From assembly GCF_040869045.1 (NCBI RefSeq), contig NC_090319.1:384911601-384975600 (forward strand): a stretch of 64,000 bases of DNA, read 5' to 3'. The notes below the pieces were generated by a model, which was not told the DNA's origin, did no database searches, and saw only the letters and a list, made by a program, of their open reading frames with translations. Origin of the DNA: Eurosta solidaginis. Taxonomy: Eukaryota; Arthropoda; Insecta; Diptera; Tephritidae. A program made the translations under genes and the position numbers. Shown here piece by piece: positions 33,001 through 46,345 of this stretch. Within the stretch, counting starts at the first letter, position 1; every line of letters starts with the position of its first letter.

Positions 33001-36000
33001 GGAATCATTTCTGTATGGTTTTCGCGATCCATCGTGGATCCCCTCGGAGCCATTTCGGAACTTTTTCTGGAGTTAGTCGGGATAATTTAGGGACCCTTCC
33101 TGGATATTTTCTGGATGGTTTCTGAGATCCGTCCGGGAGCCCGTCAGGGTAATTTCGGAACTTTTTCGGGACTATTTCGGGATCAATTTGGTACCCTTCA
33201 GGCATCATTTCTGTGTGGTTATCTGGATAAGTCTAGAATCGTGTCGTTGTCATTTCGGGTTTTTTTTGGGACTACTTCGGGATCATTTGGGGATCCTCTA
33301 GGGGTCGTTTCGTGACTTTTTCTGTTTTATTTCGGGATCATTTGGGGACCCTTCCGGCTTAATTTCTTGATGGTTTGCCGGATCCATCAGGGTCATTTCG
33401 GGACCATTTTGGGATCATTTGGGGACCCTTCCGAGATCATTTCTGGATCCGTCCGGGATGCCGTAGGAGCCATTTCGGGATTTTTTGTTACTTTTCCGGG
33501 ATAGTTTTTGGACCCTTCCGGGATCATTTCTGGATCTGTGCGGGATCCCATCTGGGTCATTTCCGGACTATTTCGGGATCATTTTGGGATCCTTCCGGAA
33601 TCATTTCTGTATGGTTTTCGCGATCCGTCGTTGATTCCCTCGGAGCCATATCGGAACCTTTTCTGGAGTATGTCGGGGTCATTTGGGGACTTTTTCGGGA
33701 TCATTTGGGGCTCTTCCGGCATCATTTCTGGATGGTTTTCGGAATCCGTGCAGGATCTCGTCGGGGTCATTTGCGGACTTTTTCGGGATCATTTGGGGGC
33801 TCTTCTGGCATCATTTCTGGATGGTTTTCGGGATCCGTCCGGGATATCGTAGGGGTCATTTGGGGACTTTTTCGGGATCATTTGGGGGCTCTTCCGGCAT
33901 CATTTCTGGATGGTTTTCGGGATCCGTCCGGGATCCCATCAGGGTAATTTCGGGACTATTAGGGGATCATTTGTGGACCTTTCCGGCATCATTTCTGGAT
34001 AATTTACGGTATCCATCCGGGATGCCGACGAGGTCATTTCGGGATTATTTCGGGATCATTTGGGATACCTACCGGCATCATTTCTGGATGGTTTTTGGGA
34101 TTCGTCCGGGATCCCGTCGGGGTCATTTCGGGACTTTTTCTCGACTAATACGGGATCATTTGCGGACCCTTTCGGCATAATTTCTGGATAGTTGTCGGGA
34201 TCCGTTCGGGATCCCGTCACGGTCATTTCGGAACTATTAGGGATCATTTGAGGACCTTTCCGGCATCATTTCTGGATAGTTTTTGGAATCATTTCGGGAT
34301 CCCGTCAGGGTCATTTCGGGGCTTTTTCGGGATCATTTAAGGATGGCTTTCAGGATTCGTCCGGGAACCCGTAAGGGTAATTTCTGGACTTTTCCGAAAC
34401 TATTTCGGGATCATTTTGGGACCTTCCCAAGATAATTTCTGGATGGATTTCGGGATTTGTCCGGGATGCCCTCAGGGTCATTTTGGGACTATTAGGTGAA
34501 CATTTGAGGACCGTTCCGGCATCACTTCTGAATGGTTTTCGGTATCCGTTCAGATTCCCGTCGGAATAATTGCGGGACTTTTTCGGGATTATTGGGGTCC
34601 CTTCCAAAATCATTTCTGGATGGTTTTTGGGATTCGTCCGGCATCCCGTCGGGGTCATTTCGGGACTTTTTCTCGACTAATACGGGATCATTTGCGGGCC
34701 CTTTCGGTATCATTTGTGGATAGTTGTCGGGATCCGTTCGGGATCCCGTCAGGGTCTTTTCGGAACTATTGGGAGATCATTTGAGGACCTTTCCGGCATC
34801 ATTTCTGGTTAGTTTTCGGGATCCTTTCCGGGTCCCATCAGGGTCATTTCGGGACTTTTTCGGCATCATTTAAGATTGGTTTTCAGGATTCGTCCGGTAT
34901 CCGTCAGGGTAATTTCTGGACTTTTCCCAGACTATTTCGGGATAATTTTGGGACCCTCCCAAGATCATTTCTGGATGGATTTCGGGATCTGTCCGGGATG
35001 CCGTCAGGGTCATTTTGGGACTATTAGGTGATCATTTGAGGACTTTTTCGGCATCACTTCTGGATGGTTTTCGGTATCCGCTCAGGATCCCGTCGGAATT
35101 ATTGCGGGACTTTTTCGGGATCATTTGGTGTCCCTTCCGGCATCATTTCTGGCTGGTTTTTGGGATTCGTCCGGCATCCCGTCGGGTTCATTTCGGGACT
35201 TTTTCTCGACTAATACGGGATCATTTGCGGGCCCTTTCGGCATCATTTCTAGATAGTTGTCGGGATCCGTTCGGGATCCCGTCAGGGTCTTTTCGGAACT
35301 ATTAGGTGTTCATTTGAGGACATTTCCGGCATCATTTCTGGATAGTTTTCGGGATCCTTTCGGGGTCCAGTCAGGGTCATTTCGGGACTTTTTCGGGATC
35401 ATTTAGAGATGGCTTTCAGGATTCGTCCGGGAACCCGTCAGGGTAATTTCTGAACTTTTCCGAGACTATTTCGGGATAATTTTGGGACCTTCCCAAGATC
35501 ATTTCTGGATGGATTTTGGGATCAGTCCGGGATGCCGTCAGGATCATTTTGGTATTAGGTGATCATTTGAGGACCTTTCCGGCATCACTTCTGGATGGTT
35601 ATCGGTATCCGATCAGGATTCCCTCGGAATCATTGCGGGACTTTTTCGGGATCATTTGGGGTCCCTCCCAAGATCATTTCTTGATGGATTTCGGGATCTG
35701 TCCGGGATCCCGTCAGGGTCATTTAGGGGTGCGTTCGAGATCCCGTCAGGGTCATTTCGGGACTTCTTCGGGAATATATCGGGATCATTTCTGGATGGTT
35801 TATGGGATCCGTCCATGACCCCTTAAGGGTCATTTCGGGACTATTAGGTGATCATTTGAGGACCTTTGCGGCATCACTTCTGGATGATTTTCGGTATCCG
35901 TTCGGGATCCCGTCGGAATCAATGCGGGAATTTTACGGAATCATTTGGGATTCCTTCCGGCATCATTTCTGGATGGTTTTCGGGATTTGTCCGGGATCCC

Positions 36001-36911
36001 TTCGGGGTTATTTCGGGACCTTTTCGGGGCTAATACGGGATCATTTGGGGATCCTCTAGGGGTCGTTTCGTGACTTTTTCTGTATTATTTCGGGTCGTTT
36101 TGGGACCCTTTCGGCATAATTTCTTGATGGTTTGCCGGATCCATCAGGGTCATTTCGGGACCATTTTGGGATCATTTGGGGACCCTTCCGAGATCATTTC
36201 TGGATCCGTCCGGGATGCCGTAGGAGCCATTTCGGGATTTTTTGTTACTTTTCCGGGATAGTTTTTGCACCCTTCTGGGATCATTTCTGGATCTGTGCGG
36301 GATCCCATCTGGGTCAATTCCGGACTATTTCGGGATCATTTTGGAATCCTTCCGGAATCATTTCTGTATGGTTTTCGCGATCCATCGTGGATCCCCTCGG
36401 AGCCATTTCGGAACTTTTTCTGGAGTTAGTCGGGATAATTTAGGGACCCTTCCTGGATATTTTCTGAATGGTTTCTGAGATCCGTCCGGGAGCCCGTCAG
36501 GGTAATTTCGGAACTTTTTCGGGACTATTTCGGGATCAATTTGGTACCCTTCAGGCATCATTTCTGTGTGGTTATCTGGATAAGTCTAGAATCGTGTCGT
36601 TGTCATTTCGGGTTTTTTTGGGACTACTTCGGGAACTTTTGGAAACACTTCCGGGGCGTTTCTGGATGGTTTTCGGGATCCGTCCGCGATAGCGTCGGGG
36701 TCATTTCGTGGCTTTTTCTGGATTATTTCGTTATCATTTTGGGATCCTATCAGGTTATCAGCTCAAAAAGTTCTTTTTTTTACTCAATTACAAAAATAAA
36801 ATGCATTAGACAGAAAAAAAATTTTAAACAGATAACTTTATAAGCAGGCTAACGTGAATAGCCCACATATTTCATTTTCTCCTTGCGGACGGGGCCGCGG
36901 GTAAAGGCTAG
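27063..36911 (+). mobile_element. Helitron-like element H1 carrying an 89-bp minisatellite
   Basis: The 5' part starts TATATTATAAATGGGAAAG, has a TTTGGATG microsatellite (about 27083-27190), a segment with AACGGCTGGACCGATTTGG, and GGGGCGTGGTCCCCGCCCC. The long array follows, then a 3' part ending in the hairpin GCGGACGGGGCCGC, GGGTAAAGG and CTAG (36908-36911). A hairpin about 10 nt before CTAG, with T after it, is the Helitron 3' signature. The 5' end lacks a clear TC, which weakens the class call a little. There is no Rep-helicase, so it is non-autonomous. At 9.85 kb it is the longest copy because its array contains an internal duplication. Confidence 0.75.
27910..36750 (+). repeat. 89-bp minisatellite array of H1
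   Basis: The array holds about 99 tandem monomers of 89 bp. A typical unit joins TTCCGGCATCATTTCTGGAT, GGTTTTCGGGATCCGTC, CGGGATCTCGTCGGGGTC and a TTTTTCGGGATCATTTGG-type end. Successive TCTGGATGG sites at 28259 and 28348 give the 89-bp step. The unit itself looks built of about eight 10-12 bp sub-units like TCGGGATCATT. Diverged variants occur in a fixed order that repeats as blocks of about 3.4-3.6 kb. Protein-like frames such as SGSFRDFFGII are by-products. Confidence 0.9.
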
Positions 36912-37713
36912 TATATTATAAATGGGAAAGTTTGGATGTTAAGATGTTTGGATGTTTGGATGTTTGGATGTTTGGATGTTTGGATGTTTGTCCAGACGTT
37001 TGTCTTTGTGACTCAATAACGCAAGAACAGCTGGACCGATTTGGATGAAATTTTGCACACATATAGCCAATAGTCTAGAAGGATCTACTAGCTATATATT
37101 TTTCAAAAGGGGCGTGGTCCCCGCCCCCTAGGAACAGTTATAATTTAATTATTATATTTTTTCGTCTTTGCGACTGAATCACGCCAGAATGGCTACACGG
37201 ATTTTGATGAAATTTGGGACACAGACAGTAGTCTACTAGCGAAATTTTTTTCGAACATGGAAAGAGGGGTGGGGGTCCCACGACCCTTCGAGAAATTATT
37301 TTTCATAATTTTTACACATTATAACTTTACGTATACTGGCCTTCACCAATATCACAGACTCAAGGGGTCAAATAAGTCGAGGGCTTACAAAGTAAGCAGT
37401 GACACCCTCCGCCCGCCCCCCCCCCCTTTATCTCCCCCTCTGGTGTTAAATCCATAAATTGTTATAACTCAATCTAAATTTTCTCCTAAATCAATAGTTT
37501 TTGGTATCTGGTACATACAGAACGAGATCTAGACAATTTTGGAGGAACGATCAGTGGTCCTCTCCTCTACTCCCGCCATCCGCCCTCCATCAATTGTTTT
37601 TATTAGCACGCTTTTATTAGCTTTACCTGTATGTTTCTATCTAACTTTTTATTCGCTCCAATGCGCCTGCTGCCTTATTAACATGGTTTTATAATTAGCT
37701 TCACTTTATTTGT

Positions 37714-40700
37714 AATCCCGTAAGGGTCATATCGAGACCCTTCCGGGATCATTTCTGGATGGTTTTCGGGATCGGTCCGGGATTACGCCGGGGTAATTTC
37801 GGGATTTTTCGGGACTATTTCGGGATCATTTTGGGACCCTTCCGGGATCATTTCTGTATAGTTTACGGGATCCGTCCGGGATCCCGTCGGGGTTATTTTG
37901 GAACATTTTCGGGACTATTCCGGAATCATTTTGGGACTATTTCGCGATCATTTGGGGACCCTTCCGGCATCATTTCTGGATGGTTTTCGGGATCCGTGCG
38001 GAATCTCGTCGGGGTCATACGGGGACTTTTTCGGGATCATTTGAGGGCTCTTCCGGCATCATTTCTGGATGGTTTTCGGGATCCGTCCGGGATATCGTCG
38101 GGGTCATTGGGGGACTTTTTCGGGATCATTTTGGGGCTCATCCGGCATCATTTCTGGATGGTTTTCGGGATCCGTCCGGGATCCCGTCGGGGTCATTTCG
38201 GGACTTTTTCGCGACTAATACGGGATCATTTGGGAACCCTTTCGGCATCATTTCTGGATGGTTTTCGGGATCCGTCCGGGATCCCGTCGTGGTCATTTCG
38301 GATCTTTTTCGCGACTAATACGGGATCATTTGGGAACCCTTTCGGCATCAATTTCTGGATGGTTTTCGGGATCCGTCCGGGATCCCATTAGGGTAATTTC
38401 GGGACTATAAGGGGATCATTTGGGAACCTTTCCGGCATCATTTCTGGATAATTTTCGGGATCCGTCCGGGATGCCGACGAGGTCATTTCGGGACTATTTC
38501 GGGATCATTTGGGATACCTACCGGCATCATTTCTGGATGGTTTTTGGGATTCGTCCGGGATCCCGTCGTGGTCCTTTCGGGACTTTTTTCGACTAATACG
38601 GGATCATTTGCGGACCCTTTCGGCATCATTTCTGGATAGTTGTCGGGATCCCGTCACGGTCATTTCGGGACTATTAGGGGATCATTTGAGGACCTTTCCG
38701 GCATCATTTCTGTATTGTTTTCGGAATCCTTTCGGGATCCCGTCAGGGTCATTTTGGGACTTTTTTGGGGCTAATACGGGAACATTTGGGGATCCTCTAG
38801 AGGTCGTTTCGTGACTTTTTCTGTTTTATTTCGGGATCATTTGGGGACCCTTCCGGCATAATTTCTTGATGGTTTGCCGGATCCATAAGGGTCATTTCGG
38901 GACCATTTTGGGATCATTTGGGGACCCTTCCGAGATCATTTCTGGATCCGTCCGGGATGCCGTAGGAGCCATTTCGGGATTTTTTGTTACTTTTCCGGGA
39001 TAGTTTTTGGACCCTTCCGGGATCATTTCTGGATCTGTGCGGGATCCCATCTGGGTCATTTCCGGCCTATTTCGGGATCATTTTGGGATCCATCCGGAAT
39101 CATTTCTGTATGGTTTTCGCGATCCGTCGTTGATTCCCTCGGAGCCATTTCGGAACCTTTTCTGGAGTATGTCGGGGTCATTTTGGGATTTTTCCGGATC
39201 ATTTGGGGCTCTTCCGGCATCATTTCTGGATGGTTTTCGGGATCCGTGCGGAATCTCGTCGGGGTCATTTGGGGACTTTTTCGGGATCATTTGGGGGCTC
39301 TTCCGGCATCATTTCTGGATGGTTTTCGGGATCCGTGCGGGATCTCGTCGGGGTCATATGGGGACTTTTTCGGGATCATTTGGGGGCTCTTCCGGCATCA
39401 TTTCTGGATGGTTTTCGGGATCCGTCCGGGATATCGTCGGGGTCATTTCGGGACTTTTTCGGGATCATTTGGGGGTTCTTCCGGCATCATTTCTGGATGG
39501 TTTTCGGGATCCGTCCGGGATATCGTCGGGGTCATTTGGGGACTTTTTCGGGATCATTTGGGGGTTCTTCCGGCATCATTTCTGGATGGTTTACGGGATC
39601 CGTCCGGGATCCTGTCGGGGTCATTTTGGGACTTTTGCGGGATCATTTGGGGTCTCTCCCGGCATCATTTCTGGATGGTTTTCGGGATCCGTCCGGGATC
39701 CTGTCGGGGTCATTTTGGGACTTTTGCGGGATCATTTGGGGTCTCTTCCGGCATCATTTCTGGATGGTTTACGGGATCCGTCCGGGACCCTGTCGGGGTC
39801 ATTTTGGGACTTTAGCGGGATCATTTGGGGTCTCCTCCGGCATCATTTCTGGATTGTTTTCGGGATCCGTCCGGGATCCTGTCGGGGTCATTTTGGGATT
39901 TTTGCGGGATCATTTGGGGTCTCTTCCGGCATCATTTCTGGATGGTTTACGGGATCCGTCCGGGACCCTGTCGGGGTCATTTTGGGACTTTAGCGGGATC
40001 ATTTGGGGTCTCCTCCGGCATCATTTCTGGATTGTTTTCGGGATCCGTCCGGGATCCTGTCGGGGTCATTTTGGGACGTTTGCGGGATCATTTGGGGTCT
40101 CTTCCGGCATCATTTCTAGATGGTTTTCGGGATCCATCCGGGATCCCGTCGGAGTCATTTCGGAACTTTTTCTCGACTAATACAGGATCATTTGGGGACC
40201 CTTTCGGCATCATTTCTGGATAGTTTTAGGGATCCGTGCGGGATCCCGACGGGGTCATATCGGGACCATTTGGGGTACCTACCGGCATCATTTCTGGTTG
40301 GTTTTCGGGATCCGTCCGGGATCCCGTCGGGATCATTTCGGGACTATTTCGGGATCATTTGGGTACTTACCTTCATCATTTCTGGATGATTTTCGGGATC
40401 CGTACTGGATCCCGTCGGGGTCATTTCAGGACTTTTTCGGGATCGGCCCGTGATCCCGGCGGGGTCATTTCGGGACTATTTGGGATCATTTGGGGTACCC
40501 AGATGGATAGTTTTCGGGATTCGTCCGGGATCCCGTCTGGATCATTTCAGGACTTTTTCGGGATCATTTGGGGTATCTTCCGGCCACTTTTCTAGATGGT
40601 TTTCGGTATCCGTCCGGGATACCGTCAGGGTAATTTCGGGACTATTTAGGGATAACTTGGGAACCTTTCCGGCATCATTTCTGGATAGTTTCCGGGATCC

Positions 40701-41595
40701 TTCGGGGATCCCGTCAGCGTCATTTCGGAACCCGCGACTAATGCGGGATCATTTGGGGACCCTTTCGCCATCATTTCCGGTGGTTTTCGTGATCCGTCCG
40801 GGATACCGTCAGCCGGAGTTTTTTCGGGACTTTTTCCGGACTATTTCTGGATTATTTGGGGACGTTTCAGAGCTCAGTTCTGGATGATTTTCGGGATCTG
40901 TCCGGGATCCCGTCAGAGTTATTTCGGGGTAATTTTGGGACCCTTCCAGGATAATTTATTCATGATTTTCGGGATGGGTCTGAGTTTTTCGTGACTTTCA
41001 GGACTATTTCGGGATCATTTGCGGAACCTTCAGAGATCAATTCTGGATGGTTTGTGGACTTTTCCGGGATCATTTGGGGATCCCTCCAGAGTCATTTCTG
41101 AATGGTTTTCGGGATCCCGTCAGGGTCATTTTGGGCCTTTTTCGTGACTACTATTTCGGAATCATTTTGGGACTCCTCCGGGATAATTTCTGGGCAATTT
41201 TCGGGATTTGTCCGGGATCCCGTCAGAGTTTTTTCGGGACTTTTTCGGACTATATCGGGATCATTTGCGGACCGTTCAGGAATCAAATCTGGATGGTTTT
41301 CGGGATCCGTCCGGGATCCCGTCAGGGTCATTTCGGGACTTTTCGTGACTACTTCGGGATTATTTTGGGACCCTTCCGGCATCATTTCTGAATAGTTTTC
41401 GAGATTTGTCCAGGATCCCGTCGGCATCATTTCGTGACTTTTCGTGACTACTTCGGGATTATTTTGGGACCCTTCCGGCATCATTTCTGAATAGTTTTCG
41501 AGATTTGTCCAGGATCCCGTCGGCATCATTTCGTGACTATTTGGTGTCATTTAGGGACACTTCCGGGATCATTTTAGGTCTCTTCGAAACCGGTA
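37714..41595 (+). repeat. 89-bp minisatellite array of H2
   Basis: About 44 monomers. The block 39540-40110 is unusually uniform, with a two-monomer (about 178 bp) alternation of GGTTTACGGG and TTGTTTTCGGG variants, a sign of local homogenisation. The right end (41390-41540) has a separate unit of about 90 bp duplicated once. Past 41595 the sequence differs from the other copies until the shared 3' part resumes at about 41960. Confidence 0.85.
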
Positions 41596-41955
41596 AATCA
41601 GCACACATGGCCGTGGATTTACGGCAAATTATTCGTAATTAAAATTCGGTATGTTTTATCTTTAATATATCACAGCTTTTTCGTTCTATTTTTAAATGAA
41701 TCCTGTAACGAACTATTACAACTATAATTAAAATTTTTGTAATATTTTAACCAACTAAATACCCGAAAAAGCAACACTGCTTTCATTTAAAAACTTCTTT
41801 TTGGTTTTAGCTAATTGTAGTTTCACTCCTTTGTTCTATGAGTAGTAATTCTTTCACCCCTGTCATATCAATTAATTTAACTTAGAAACAAAATGTATTT
41901 TTTTTAATTCGAAAAAAGTGTATTGTACTATTCATGTAAGCGTGCCCATCAGCTC
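41596..41955. other. Unique AT-rich insert in the H2 3' part
   Basis: This stretch is not shared with H1, H3 or H4, where the array passes directly into the TTATCAGCTCA tail. It is non-coding and of unknown origin. Confidence 0.5.
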
Positions 41956-42231
41956 AGTTAGTTCTTTTTTTTTACTGTATTAAAAAATAAAATACATTGA
42001 CAGAAAAAATTTTTAAACAGACAACTTGATAAGCAGGCTAACGTGAATAGCACATATATTTTATTTTCTCCTTGCGGACGGGGCTGCGGGTAAAGGCTAG
42101 TAAAATAATAAACGAACAGGCAATAACAGAAATAAAATTGCAGCATTTTTCAGCTAAAGGCGAGCCACATCGAAAACGCAAGAAAAAACAGAAAAACCGC
42201 GGCCAGCGATGGTTTAATATTGTACGCTCAT

Positions 42232-42540
42232 CTGTTGTTGTTGTAATAAATATAAAGGCACTCCCCGAAGACTTTGGAGGGTGTCATCCTTGTTGATGGT
42301 CCTTTGTCGGATATAGATAAGAACATTCCGTTAACAAATAACCATTAAGATACTAGCCCAACCATCTCGGAAACGATTAATATGACCACATTAACGCTTC
42401 TAGGCCATAACGTTCTCCCACCCTAGGTTCCATGAGGAACTTGGGGTCGCCAGAGCCTCGCCTGTAAATATGTGTATGATACATTTATATTTGTAACAGG
42501 ATTCCCCTCGTATAGGTAAGGTTGACAATTGGGTTGCGGT
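42232..42540 (-). mobile_element. SINE-like retroposon, diverged
   Basis: The TTG repeats at 42233 are the reversed CAA tail, followed by the hairpin region (CACTCCCCGAAGACTTTGG) and the ACTTGGGGTCGCCAGAGCC block. Its 5' part is degraded. Confidence 0.65.
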
Positions 42541-43507
42541 AGCTTTGGAGCTTTAAATCTCTCTTCGAAGGCTTCGTATTAGTCTTACCAACCGGTTGAA
42601 TCCCTGTAAAATTATTTGAAAAAGATAAACGCGAAAACGATTTAATCTATCTATATATATAAAATTCAAATTATGCATGTATGTAGGTATAGATCGAGTT
42701 GCGTCTTAAACGGATCGACAGATCATAACCAAATTTGCACAACCCACTAGAAACCTCCCAAGGATGGTCATAGGCTTAAAATAATGTCGATATATGAAAG
42801 GAGCGTGGCACCTCCCATGCAGAATGAATATTTGGTACTACATAACTCTCAAGGTATTCATGCTAGAACATTGAAATGCGGTAAGCAGTTATACGAGATC
42901 CCTAACACCTCCAAGAAAATGTGGGGTGGGAGGGAAGCGGGCATGGCACCTCCCATATAAATGGAGTTTATCATACTGCATATCTCTGCATGTAGTAACG
43001 GTAGGATAATGAAAATTGGAACGGAGCTATATGTATTAAGTCTTAACACCTCCAGTAGAATGTGGAATTGGGGAAAAGAGGGCGTGCTACCTTCCCTACA
43101 AATGGGATTTTTCAGAACTATGGCTGCCGTACAAACTTAGATTATTATAACAGCTAAATTTAGACTACAGTGTTGTTTGGCTGTTATTCCTTTTGGATGT
43201 TTAATAATCTTCCGCCGTTAAAATTGTTTGTTAACTTCAGTCTATCCGCATCTTCTATCTATATATATATAAAATTTAAATTATGAATGTTTGTATGTAG
43301 GTATAAATTGGGTTGCGCCCTAAACGGATCAGCCGATCAAAACTAAATTTGAATCACCCACTAGAAACTTTTCAAAGATTTTCGTAGTCTAAATATAACT
43401 TCAATATAAAAAAGGAGGGTGGCACCTACCATACAAATAAAATAATGAAAATTGGATAGGAGCTGTATGACGTTAAGTCCTAACAGCACCAGTAATATAT
43501 GGAATTC

Positions 43508-45365
43508 AAAAAAAAAAAAAGTAAGGAAAGTTAAGTTCGGGTGTAACCGAACATTACATACTCAGTTGAGAGCTATGGTGACAACATAAGGGAAAATAAC
43601 CATGTAGGAAAATGAACCGAGGGAAACCCTGGAATGTGTTTGTATGACATGCGTATCAAATGAAAGGCATTAAAGAGTATTTTATGAGGGAGTGGGCCAT
43701 AGTTCTATAGGTGGACGCCATTTAGGGATATAGCCATAAAGGTGGATCAGGGTTGACTCTAGAATGCGTTTGTACGATATGGGTATCAAATGAAAGGTGT
43801 TAATGAGTATTTTAAAAGGGATTGGGCCTTAGTTCTATAGGTGGACGCCGTTTCGAAATATCGCCACAAAGATGAACCAGGGGTGACACTAGAATGTGTC
43901 TGTACGATATGGGTATCAAATTAAAGGTATTAATGAGAGTTTTAAAAGGGAGTGGTGGTAGTTGTATATGTGAAGGCATTTTCCAGATATCGACCAAAAT
44001 GTGGACCAGGGTGACCCAGAACATTTTCTGTTGGATACCGCTAATTTATTTATATATGTAATACCGTCCAAAATTTTAAGGGTTTTTTATTTCGCCCTGC
44101 AGAACTTTTTCATTTTCTTCTACGTAATATGGTAGGTGTCACAACCATTTTACAAAGTTTTTTCTAAAGTTATATTTCGCGTCAATAAAACAATCCAATT
44201 ACCTTAGCATGTTTCATCCCTTTTTTCGTATTTGGTATAGAATTATGGTATATTTTTTATTTTTCGTAATTTTCGATATCGAAAAAGTGGGCGTGGTCAT
44301 AGTCGGATTTCGTTCATTTTTTATACCAAGATAGAGTGAGTTCAAGTAAGCACGTGAACTAAGTTCATTAAAGATATGTCGATTTGTGCTCAAGTTATCG
44401 TGTTAACGGCCATGCGGAAGGACAGACGGACGACTGTGTATAAAAACTGGACGTGGCATTAACCGATTTTGCCCGTTTTCACAGAAAACAGTTACCGTCA
44501 CAAAATCTATGCCCCTACCAAATTTCAGATGGATTGGTTAAATTTTGTTCGACTTATGGCGTTAAAAGTATCCTAGACAAATTAAATGAAAAAGGGCGGA
44601 GCCACGCCCATTTTGAAATTTTTTTTATTTTTGTATTTTGTTGAACCACATCATTACTGGAGTTGAATGTTGACATAATTTACTTATATACTGTAAAGAT
44701 ATTAAATTTTTTGTTAGAATTTTACTTAAAAAAAAAAATTTTTTAAAGTGGGCGTGGTCCTTCTCCGATTTTGCTAATTTTTATTAGGCGTACATATAGT
44801 AATAGGGTAATGTTCCTGCCAAATTTCATCATGATATCTTCAACGACTGCCAAATTACAGCTTGCAAAAATTTTAAATTACCTTCTTTTAAAAGCGGGCG
44901 GTGCCACGTCCATTGTCCAAAATTTTACTAATTTTCTATTCTGCGTCATAGGCTCAACCCATCTACCAAGTTTCGTCGCTTTATCTGTCTTTTGTAATGA
45001 ATTCTCGTACTTTTTCGGTTTTTCGAAATTTTCGATATCGAAAAAGTGGGCGTGGTTATAGTCCGATATCGTTCATTTTAAATAGCGGTCTGAGATGAGT
45101 GCTCAGGAACCTACATACCAAATTTCATCAAGAAACCTCAAAATTTACTCAAGTTATCGTGTTAACGGACGGACGGACGGACGGACGGACGGACGAACGG
45201 ACGGACGGACGGACGGACATGGCTCAATCAAATTTTTTTTCGATCCTGATTATTTTGATATATGGAAGTATATATCTATCTCGATTCCTTTATATATGTA
45301 CAACCAACCGTTATCCAATCAAACTTAATATACTCTGTGAGCTCTGCTCAACTGAGTATAAAAAT
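43508..45365 (-). mobile_element. TACTCAG dispersed repeat, copy 3
   Basis: Its tail (GTAAGGAAAGTTAAGTTCGG) is at the left and its head (GAGCTCTGCTCAACTGAGTA) at the right. It has about three units of the 130-bp repeat (43600-44020), the CCACGCCC modules and a (GGAC)n run of about 50 bp at 45170-45220. Confidence 0.8.
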
Positions 45366-45656
45366 AAGACAAATGGGACTTGCAGAACTATGGCTGCCTT
45401 AAATTAATTAGAAATTACTATCGCAGTTGCTTTCTCAGATACCGCGGATACCCTTTGTGTGTTGGCCGTACAACCCCGCATTTAAATGACCACTGACTGC
45501 AAATATCTGATACACCGATGTGCAACATAAGCAAATGGTCAGGTCAAAGTGAGGGTGTGCGATGTGTGCACCATGCCTCATAAACCGTAGCTGCAAGTTT
45601 TAGACCGAACCCTTAAGAACTTAAGGTGTAATGATCATCCCAAAAGTGGTGATTTC

Positions 45657-46345
45657 GTGTTACTTGCTGGAACAGCCGCAGTTGAAGTAAATGAGTGCTT
45701 TTTCGTCTATAGACGCCTTTACGTACAAAAATGTACTCTTTTTAGAAATATGAGAGTGCATTTTGGTGGAAACACTTCAGCGGCGACTTTTGCTAAACAA
45801 CTTCTTGAAATTAATTATGGCAAAATGCCTATTTCTTTGCTAAGAGATTTGATTTCTTTTCCTGCAAGTTTTTGAGAAATTATGACAACACCCGAAGCTT
45901 TAATAGCTAATATTTCTCCATTTTCCAACTATTGAATCTATCTTTACAAACTATAAATGGCTTTGAGAAACGGCATTTTAGGCACCTTAAAATGAGGATG
46001 TTAATATTACTTGTACCAAGACACGCTCACACAGTCGTGGACGAGTCGCAAGCTGTGCATATGCGATTGAGTTTATCAGCTAATTAGAGCCATCAGAAAT
46101 TTCTCCTCATCAATTGATCCTTACAAAAGGGCCCAAAATATCATAATAGTTATGCTTCGTTATTTCGATTCTCCACGCTTATGTAGTGGGACAAGGCTTT
46201 TCATCACAAAAAGTTTCCGAATGTCATTAAAGCAATTCATTTTATCGGAAAATTTCGAAAACAATAAAAGTTTAAAACCAAGAATTCCATTGATACCGAT
46301 AGATTTGTCTTTTCAAATTTAAATGCTTCAAATTTCCTATCCTTA
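45657..46345 (+). pseudogene. Helitron Pif1-type helicase remnant
   Basis: In order, the plus strand reads RNMRVHFGGNTSAATFAKQL and LEINYGKMP (45740-45840), then APxNEDVN and EFIS*LEPSEISPHQLILTK (46060-46130), VMLRYFDSPRLCSGTRLFIT (46150-46210) and PRIPLIPIDLSFQI (46278-46320). These match the C-terminal half of the helicase domain of Helitron Rep-Hel proteins, which unwinds DNA during rolling-circle transposition. Several stops and frame changes are present. No Rep (HUH nuclease) segment was recognised. Confidence 0.7.

Larger units (their letters stand above)
36912..42100 (+). mobile_element. Helitron-like element H2
   Basis: It begins with TATATTATAAATGGG directly after the CTAG of H1 and ends in the same hairpin (one change: GGGCTGCGGG) and CTAG at 42097-42100. 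It is 5.19 kb. Its TTTGGATG run is shorter than that of H1. The unique 5' part (36912-37710) is nearly identical to H1, with a C-run expansion near 37416. Confidence 0.75.

Noticed and set aside
45170..45220. The (GGAC)n run as an independent microsatellite locus
   Set aside because: It is the variable head segment of TACTCAG copy 3, present in shorter form in the other copies.
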